DNA of 64,000 nucleotides from Cedecea neteri (GTDB taxonomy: Bacteria > Pseudomonadota > Gammaproteobacteria > Enterobacterales > Enterobacteriaceae). This document shows positions 59,546 through 64,000 of the stretch, one piece after another; the stretch's first letter is position 1; every line of letters begins with the position of its first letter. Under the pieces are notes generated by a model. That model did no database searches. It had not been told where the DNA came from and saw nothing but the letters and a program-made list of their open reading frames with translations. The DNA lies in assembly GCF_000758305.1 (NCBI RefSeq), contig NZ_CP009458.1, positions 496,001-560,000 on the forward strand, written 5' to 3'. Position numbers and translations under genes: made by a program.

Positions 59546-61048
59546 TCAAACATAACGTAATGGCAGACTAACGCTGACGCGTGTGCCGTGAGTGCAGGAA
59601 ATAGCGAACGTCCCGCCCAACGCTGTCACGCGTTCGCGCATGCCGGTTAGCCCAAAACCCTGCTGCCCGGAACCCGGCGGCAAACCGCTGCCATCGTCTT
59701 CAATGACCAGCATCAGCCGCTCGTCCTGTTGCCAGCCCTGGAGCGTTACCGCGCTGGCACTGGCGTGCTTCACGATATTATTGAGCCCTTCCTGGCAAAC
59801 GCGGAACAGCGTCACGCGCTGCCCCTCGCTAAGCAGAGGTTCATCGATTTGCCAGTTGATATGGCCGACGATACCGCGACTTTCCAGCTCCATCTCGCGC
59901 ATCAGGGAACGAATCGCCTGTTCGAGCGATAAATCATCCAGCTGGCGCGGGCGTAAGCGCCCCAGCAGACGGCGAACCGAGTCATATACGCCCAGAGAAA
60001 GCTGTTCGATATGCGCCCCGCTGCGCTTAACGCCTTCACTTTCTGGCGCCAGCCGCTGCACAATCCCGGCCTGGGTGCGGATCGCCGTGATGGTCTGCCC
60101 AATGTCGTCATGCAGTTCGCGCGCCACTTCCCGCCGCACGCTTTCTTCGGTTTCCAGCAGGCGTTCGGCCAGGCGGCGATTTCGCGCCAGCTCCGTTTGC
60201 AAAGACTGGTTCAGTTCACGCAGGCGCTGAATCCCCGCCCCCAGCAGCAAGCCAGTCAGGCTTTGAGCCAGCAGCGACAGCAGAAGGTCTACCGGATGAT
60301 CGTGCCAGGTCTGGCTGGCGATCAGCGCGATGGCGTTCATCAGGGTGGCAATCAGCGCCCCCTGCCAGCCGTAGTGCCAGGCCAGGGCGATAATCGGCAG
60401 CGCCAGGCAGAACGGCGTAAAACGGGAGAGTTCGGCAGGTAAACCCAGCTGCAGCCAGAGGCTGACGGCAAACAGCAGTAAATACCAAATCAGATGCCGC
60501 CCCCGCCAGTTGACCGGCTGTGAAACCAGCGCCGGGCCAAGAGGTTGCCAGACAGTGCTGGTCAGATAGTGCCAGAGCACCAGGCAGGTCGGCGCCAGGG
60601 TTAACCCGCCGGTCAGGGTCAGCAGCAGCGCATTCAGGGCATCGCTGCCCTGGTTCAGCCACGGCAGCGACTGAAGCAAAGCGGCCGCGATAAGCGCCGC
60701 TCCCTGCCGCAGCAGAGTCCGCCAGTCACGCTGATGCCGATAGCGGGAAATCAGCGCCACCGGCAGGACGGTGAACACGCCGCCCACCATTAACAGCGGC
60801 AGATGCTCCAGCGCCACTTCCTGCGCGAGCCAGAAAAGCATTAGCCACTCCGCCCCCAGCAGAACCGGCCAGTAGCCGCGCGGGCATTGCAGCATCAGCC
60901 CTAAGCGCAATCCAAAAGGAAACAGCAGTACCGCCAGCTCAGGCCGTTCCACCAGATGCAGGCTAATGCTCCACAGGCAAAACCAGCCGGCGGAAAAGAT
61001 AAAGAAACTGGCGATAACGGCGATCAGCCGCGAGAAGAAAGGCCGCAT
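59546..61048 (-). CDS. uhpB: UhpB, sensor histidine kinase
   Basis: A 500-aa membrane kinase: eight or so N-terminal membrane helices (MASE1-like, residues 8-270), a coiled linker, the HisKA_3 phospho-acceptor His in REVARELHDDIGQTI (about 311), and an HATPase domain with GQQGFGLTGMRERV near the end. With UhpC it phosphorylates UhpA. Its ATG overlaps the uhpA stop by one base, so the two are coupled. Confidence 0.94.
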   Translation of the reverse strand: MRPFFSRLIAVIASFFIFSAGWFCLWSISLHLVERPELAVLLFPFGLRLGLMLQCPRGYWPVLLGAEWLMLFWLAQEVALEHLPLLMVGGVFTVLPVALISRYRHQRDWRTLLRQGAALIAAALLQSLPWLNQGSDALNALLLTLTGGLTLAPTCLVLWHYLTSTVWQPLGPALVSQPVNWRGRHLIWYLLLFAVSLWLQLGLPAELSRFTPFCLALPIIALAWHYGWQGALIATLMNAIALIASQTWHDHPVDLLLSLLAQSLTGLLLGAGIQRLRELNQSLQTELARNRRLAERLLETEESVRREVARELHDDIGQTITAIRTQAGIVQRLAPESEGVKRSGAHIEQLSLGVYDSVRRLLGRLRPRQLDDLSLEQAIRSLMREMELESRGIVGHINWQIDEPLLSEGQRVTLFRVCQEGLNNIVKHASASAVTLQGWQQDERLMLVIEDDGSGLPPGSGQQGFGLTGMRERVTALGGTFAISCTHGTRVSVSLPLRYV

Positions 61049-61638
61049 TACCAGCCGTCAAACAGGCGTCGCGCCAGCGCCACATCGTTGCTGACGTCGA
61101 GCTTTTCCATCAGGTTGGCGCGGTGCACGTGCACCGTCTTTGGCGATAGCCCCAGTTCGGTAGCAATCTCTTTTACCGCCATGCCCTGCGCCAGTTTTTC
61201 CGCCACCTGCCGCTCGCGCTTCGTCAGCGGATCCTGCCGCCCGGCAGCCAGCTTCATGGCGATGTCCGGCGTCAGGTAGCAACCACCCGTTGCTACCGTA
61301 CGCACGGCGGCAATCAGTTCGTCGGGGCTGCAGCGTTTGGATAAAAAGCCGCGCGCGCCAGCGTTCAGCGCCTGCTCCACCAGCGCCGGGCTGTCGTGCA
61401 CCGACAGCATGATGATCGCCATCCCTTTCGGCAACTGGCTTAGCAGCTCCAGCCCGGAAATGTCCGGCATCGAGATATCGCAAATGCACACCTGCACGCC
61501 CTGCCCCGGCAGCCCCGCCAGCGCCTCGCGCCCGGAACCAAACTCGGCCACGACCTGAAAATCCGCCTCCAGCCCAAGAAGTTGGGCAAAACCAGAGCGG
61601 ACGATAAGGTGGTCGTCGATAAGGGCAATAGCGGTCAT
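61048..61638 (-). CDS. uhpA: UhpA, response regulator
   Basis: A 196-aa NarL-type regulator. Receiver domain 1-118 with acidic pocket D8-D9, phospho-acceptor Asp54 (CDISMPD) and Lys in SKRC; LuxR-type helix-turn-helix about 135-190 (LTKRERQVAEKLAQG). It activates uhpT. First gene of the uhpABC unit, which here lies between yjgM/yicN and an unknown membrane-protein gene. Confidence 0.95.
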   Translation of the reverse strand: MTAIALIDDHLIVRSGFAQLLGLEADFQVVAEFGSGREALAGLPGQGVQVCICDISMPDISGLELLSQLPKGMAIIMLSVHDSPALVEQALNAGARGFLSKRCSPDELIAAVRTVATGGCYLTPDIAMKLAAGRQDPLTKRERQVAEKLAQGMAVKEIATELGLSPKTVHVHRANLMEKLDVSNDVALARRLFDGW

Positions 61639-61731
61639 GATGCTTTCCAGGAAGGTAAAAAAACGCGCTTACCTTAGCGGCAAGCGCGTGACTGTTCAAG
61701 TCTTAAGCGATTCTGATGCTCTGGCTGCGGA

Positions 61732-62547
61732 TTATTCCTGCGCAACCGACAGGCGAATGATCCCGGCCGCGCGGGCCGGAGGCAGCTGTAGCACGTTGCG
61801 CCACAGTTCCTGAACCTGGTTGCAGACCAGCCCCTCTTTGCCGACCCCGTTATGCGGGTTCGACATTAGCTGGAGATCGCTCCCGTAGCGCCGGGTCAAT
61901 TGCTGCACGATGGGCTGAATGTCTTTTCGAGCCTGCTCGCGTTCGGCATCGGTCACGCTGTGTTTGTCCTCGCCGTAGGCGGAGCGCATCATCGCCGCAT
62001 CCACCTGCATACGGCGCATCGTCACATCCTTAGGCAGAATTTTCGTGGAGTTGATGCCGCCTTTCACGTCCGGAAACAGGAAGCGGAAACAGGCGTCATC
62101 GCTGGATTTTTGCACCATAGCCGTTTGCTGCATGTTCACCTGCATAAACGCCACGACGTTGTCATCCGTCGCGCTTTGCAGGCGCTTCGTCTCCACGGCG
62201 AGGATCTGCGGCTGGATGGTGTCGATCACTTCCTGCTCGGTTTTCCCCTGCTGGTGCATCTCTACCGCCTGCTGGCGAATGGACATCCACAGCGCGGGCT
62301 CCTGCTCTTTCAGCACCTGGTAAACCGGCATCTGGGCCATAGCATCATCCAGCCCCGCCAGTTCCTGCCCGGCCCGCTCGCGAGGGAGAAGGTATTTTAC
62401 GTCAAAGATGTTCCACGCCATGATCGCAACCAGCGCAATGACCACCGCGCCCGCTTTACCGACCCAGCCCTTCTTGCGAAAAACCGCGACCACCGCGGCG
62501 ATCGCAGCCCCGATATAGCCTGCAATAATGACGTGGGTCCAGTTCAT
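61732..62547 (-). CDS. Uncharacterised two-helix membrane protein
   Basis: A 271-aa protein. Two N-terminal membrane helices (about 5-22 and 31-48), then a largely helical, Gln-rich periplasmic or cytoplasmic part of 220 residues with two Cys (DACFRF, LVCNQV). I do not recognise a family motif. It is 11 bp downstream of the miaE gene on the same strand, so it may be transcribed with it. Codon use and composition match the host core. Confidence 0.7.
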   Translation of the reverse strand: MNWTHVIIAGYIGAAIAAVVAVFRKKGWVGKAGAVVIALVAIMAWNIFDVKYLLPRERAGQELAGLDDAMAQMPVYQVLKEQEPALWMSIRQQAVEMHQQGKTEQEVIDTIQPQILAVETKRLQSATDDNVVAFMQVNMQQTAMVQKSSDDACFRFLFPDVKGGINSTKILPKDVTMRRMQVDAAMMRSAYGEDKHSVTDAEREQARKDIQPIVQQLTRRYGSDLQLMSNPHNGVGKEGLVCNQVQELWRNVLQLPPARAAGIIRLSVAQE

Positions 62548-62558
62548 GGTACATCCTT

Positions 62559-63323
62559 CTACTCTGCTGCGGGTACGCCGCTGTGGAAACGAAACTCGTC
62601 GTCATGACTTTGAATAAGCCCGGCCTCAAGCTTGCCAAAGAAACGAACGCGTTCACTGATATCGCCCCCGGCAATCTGCTCCGCCAGGGTTAAATAATCC
62701 TGATAATGACGCGCCTCAGAACGCAGCAGCGACAGGTAAAAACGCTGTAGTTCATCATCCAGGTGCGGCGCCAGCGCGGCAAATCGTTCACAGGATCGCG
62801 CTTCAATGTAGGCCCCGCAAATAAGCTTATCGACCAGCATCAGCGGTTCATGAGTGCGAGTTTCACTCAGTAAACCTTTAGCGTAGCGGCTGGCGGTAAT
62901 TTTGGCGTACGGGATGTTACGGGCAATCATAATTTCCCGCACCTGCCAAAAATGGTGCAGCTCTTCTTTGATAAGCAACACCATGCTGTCGATAAGCTGC
63001 TGCCCCCAGCCGTTTGCCGTTTTCGGCATGATGCTTTTGCTCAGCCCTTTGTGGAGCGAGAGAAAGTCCGGTTCCTCGCCATCACGGAAGGTAAAGGCTT
63101 CATAAGGCTGCAGCCAGGCCAGCAGCGCCTGCGAACTGTCTTTATCGGCAACGTATTTGCGGATCAGCAGCATCGCGGTTTGCGCGGCTTTCAGCTCGCA
63201 CACCATGTGGTCGGTTAACAGCAGCGGCAGATTTTCCGGGCGGCGGGCTTTATGAATCCATGCTTCGGGCGTTGGGCACTGCAGGAATTGGGTAATCGGG
63301 GAGAGGAGTTGCTGGTAGTCCAT
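62559..63323 (-). CDS. miaE: MiaE, tRNA-(ms2io6A) hydroxylase
   Basis: A 254-aa non-heme di-iron monooxygenase. It hydroxylates the isopentenyl chain of ms2i6A at tRNA position 37. The di-iron ligands are in EELHHFWQVRE (about 115), CGAYIEARSCERF (about 169) and SEARHYQDY (about 220). miaE is present in Salmonella and absent from E. coli K-12, so this window is Salmonella-like in this trait. It lies between rraB and the unknown membrane protein. Confidence 0.93.
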   Translation of the reverse strand: MDYQQLLSPITQFLQCPTPEAWIHKARRPENLPLLLTDHMVCELKAAQTAMLLIRKYVADKDSSQALLAWLQPYEAFTFRDGEEPDFLSLHKGLSKSIMPKTANGWGQQLIDSMVLLIKEELHHFWQVREIMIARNIPYAKITASRYAKGLLSETRTHEPLMLVDKLICGAYIEARSCERFAALAPHLDDELQRFYLSLLRSEARHYQDYLTLAEQIAGGDISERVRFFGKLEAGLIQSHDDEFRFHSGVPAAE

Positions 63324-63370
63324 GGGGTATCCTGAAGCGCAGCGGCTGAACGCCGCTGCACCGCTGACTT

Positions 63371-63799
63371 TTAGTGACGAACGCCGTCGTCGTCTTCGTC
63401 CTGATATTCGTCGTCTTCGTCGCCTTCCTCACCCTCTTCGCCGTTCGGGTCTTCGAAGTAGGTGCCCCAGCCGTCGTATTCCACGCCGAATTTCTCTGCC
63501 AGATTCAGCAGTTGTTCAACCTGGGCGCCGATCAGTTCAGCATTCAGCGCGCATTCGCTCAGAATGTCGCAGCAAATAACGGTATCGCCTTCTTCTACTT
63601 CCAGCTCTTCCGGGTCGGTCACTTCATAACCCAGCTTGAACGCTTCAACGGCGGCTTTCTCCAGCGTTTCAAAATCATCCGCAGAAAGGTGGTGTTCAAT
63701 GGTGTACAACGCGTCAGGATCGCTCCCGTCGTCCAGCAGTTCTTCAATGATTAAACGTGTTTCTTCGCGCTGTTCTTCCAGCTGTTCTGGATTTGCCAT
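63371..63799 (-). CDS. rraB: RraB, RNase E inhibitor
   Basis: A 142-aa acidic protein (E. coli RraB 138). It begins MANPEQLEEQREETRLIIEELL. It binds RNase E and alters degradosome composition. The C-terminal 30 residues are almost only Asp/Glu/Gly/Tyr, as in homologues. The ATG 63799 matches the E. coli start; a frame to 63910 would run into the argI regulatory region. Divergent from argI. Confidence 0.95.
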   Translation of the reverse strand: MANPEQLEEQREETRLIIEELLDDGSDPDALYTIEHHLSADDFETLEKAAVEAFKLGYEVTDPEELEVEEGDTVICCDILSECALNAELIGAQVEQLLNLAEKFGVEYDGWGTYFEDPNGEEGEEGDEDDEYQDEDDDGVRH

Positions 63800-63899
63800 G
63801 GCCCTTTCCTCAAATGTGTCGGCAGATACTCTCATTTTCACACACGCCGGGGTTTGCCTCCACCTTTCACCGCAAAGTTTTAAAACATGGGGTTGCAAT

Positions 63900-63936
63900 T
63901 GAATATTCATACATATAAATTGAATTTTAATTCAAT
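63900..63936. promoter_or_regulatory. Tandem ARG boxes for ArgR
   Basis: TGAATTTTAATTCA at 63921-63934 is an exact match to the ArgR consensus half-pair; TGAATATTCATACA at 63900-63913 is a weaker neighbour. The 21-bp offset is the normal one for ArgR double boxes before argI. Confidence 0.88.
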
Positions 63937-63962
63937 TAAGGCTTGCGCCACGCGAGGAAAAA

Positions 63963-64000
63963 ATGAGTCACTTCTATCAGAAAAACTTTCTTAAGCTGCT
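63963..64000 (+). CDS. argI: ArgI, ornithine carbamoyltransferase (5' end only)
   Basis: The first 12 codons (MSHFYQKNFLKL) match the N-terminus of E. coli ArgI/ArgF, and the gene runs off the window. GAGG (63954-63957) is the ribosome site, and ARG boxes lie upstream. The enzyme converts ornithine and carbamoyl phosphate to citrulline. The rraB-argI divergent arrangement is conserved in enterics. Confidence 0.9.
   Translation, partial: MSHFYQKNFLKL

Overview
The window is chromosomal DNA of a member of the Enterobacteriaceae. The block argI-rraB-miaE ... valS-holC-pepA-lptF-lptG-yjgR-ahr-leuX is recognisable gene by gene, and most proteins match the E. coli or Salmonella family in length. 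Most of the sequence is GC-rich, while about 29.1-31.1 kb and 32.9-37.3 kb are strikingly AT-rich and look acquired. The gene content (Salmonella-type fim cluster with fimZ and fimY, taurine operon, ATP-type dihydroxyacetone kinase, displaced uhp genes) fits an Enterobacter/Cedecea-like genus, but I cannot fix the genus by eye.

Layout. 0-9 kb: a Salmonella-type type 1 fimbrial cluster, with an EAL protein, fimY and fimZ on + facing fimAICDHF on -. 9.5-20.5 kb: metabolic cassettes, namely nepI (purine nucleoside efflux), tauABCD (taurine as sulfur source), murQP (N-acetylmuramic acid uptake and cleavage), and a LysR / dicarboxylate-type symporter / MetC-like C-S lyase set. 20.6-29.1 kb: an accessory strip with yjhX, glgS, an MFS exporter divergent from an ArsR-rhodanese fusion, a protein resembling the ExoY / edema-factor / CyaA nucleotidyl cyclase toxins, a UPF0339 protein, a CRP-like regulator next to a nucleoside phosphorylase and a PnuC-type transporter, and sodC with a DUF3455 partner. 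29.1-38.7 kb: a mosaic island ending at the leuX tRNA, with a DUF3289 gene and two DUF943 paralogues, a hexapeptide acyltransferase, two paralogous XRE regulators with identical operator layouts, an Nlp-type regulator, a restriction-modification module, and a P4-type integrase. 38.7-64 kb: core genes, with an HNH nuclease/methyltransferase pair just outside leuX and a displaced yicN-uhpTCBA block between yjgM and miaE.

The most interesting material is (i) the ExoY-like nucleotidyl cyclase at 23.5-24.7 kb, in a neighbourhood with no visible secretion system; (ii) the restriction-modification module at 33.3-36.9 kb, where a 53-aa ribbon-helix-helix-like protein is coupled to an N6-adenine methyltransferase, a PLD-family nuclease faces it, and a separate 141-aa protein is a free-standing copy of the nuclease's C-terminal DNA-recognition domain; (iii) the two XRE paralogues whose operator pairs are both spaced exactly 34 bp; (iv) the translationally coupled HNH nuclease + methyltransferase pair beside leuX; (v) a 394-bp element with GC-rich inverted ends and three tandem 116-bp units, related to palindromes found behind two other genes in the window.

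All calls come from reading the sequence and from memory of protein families. No database search was run.
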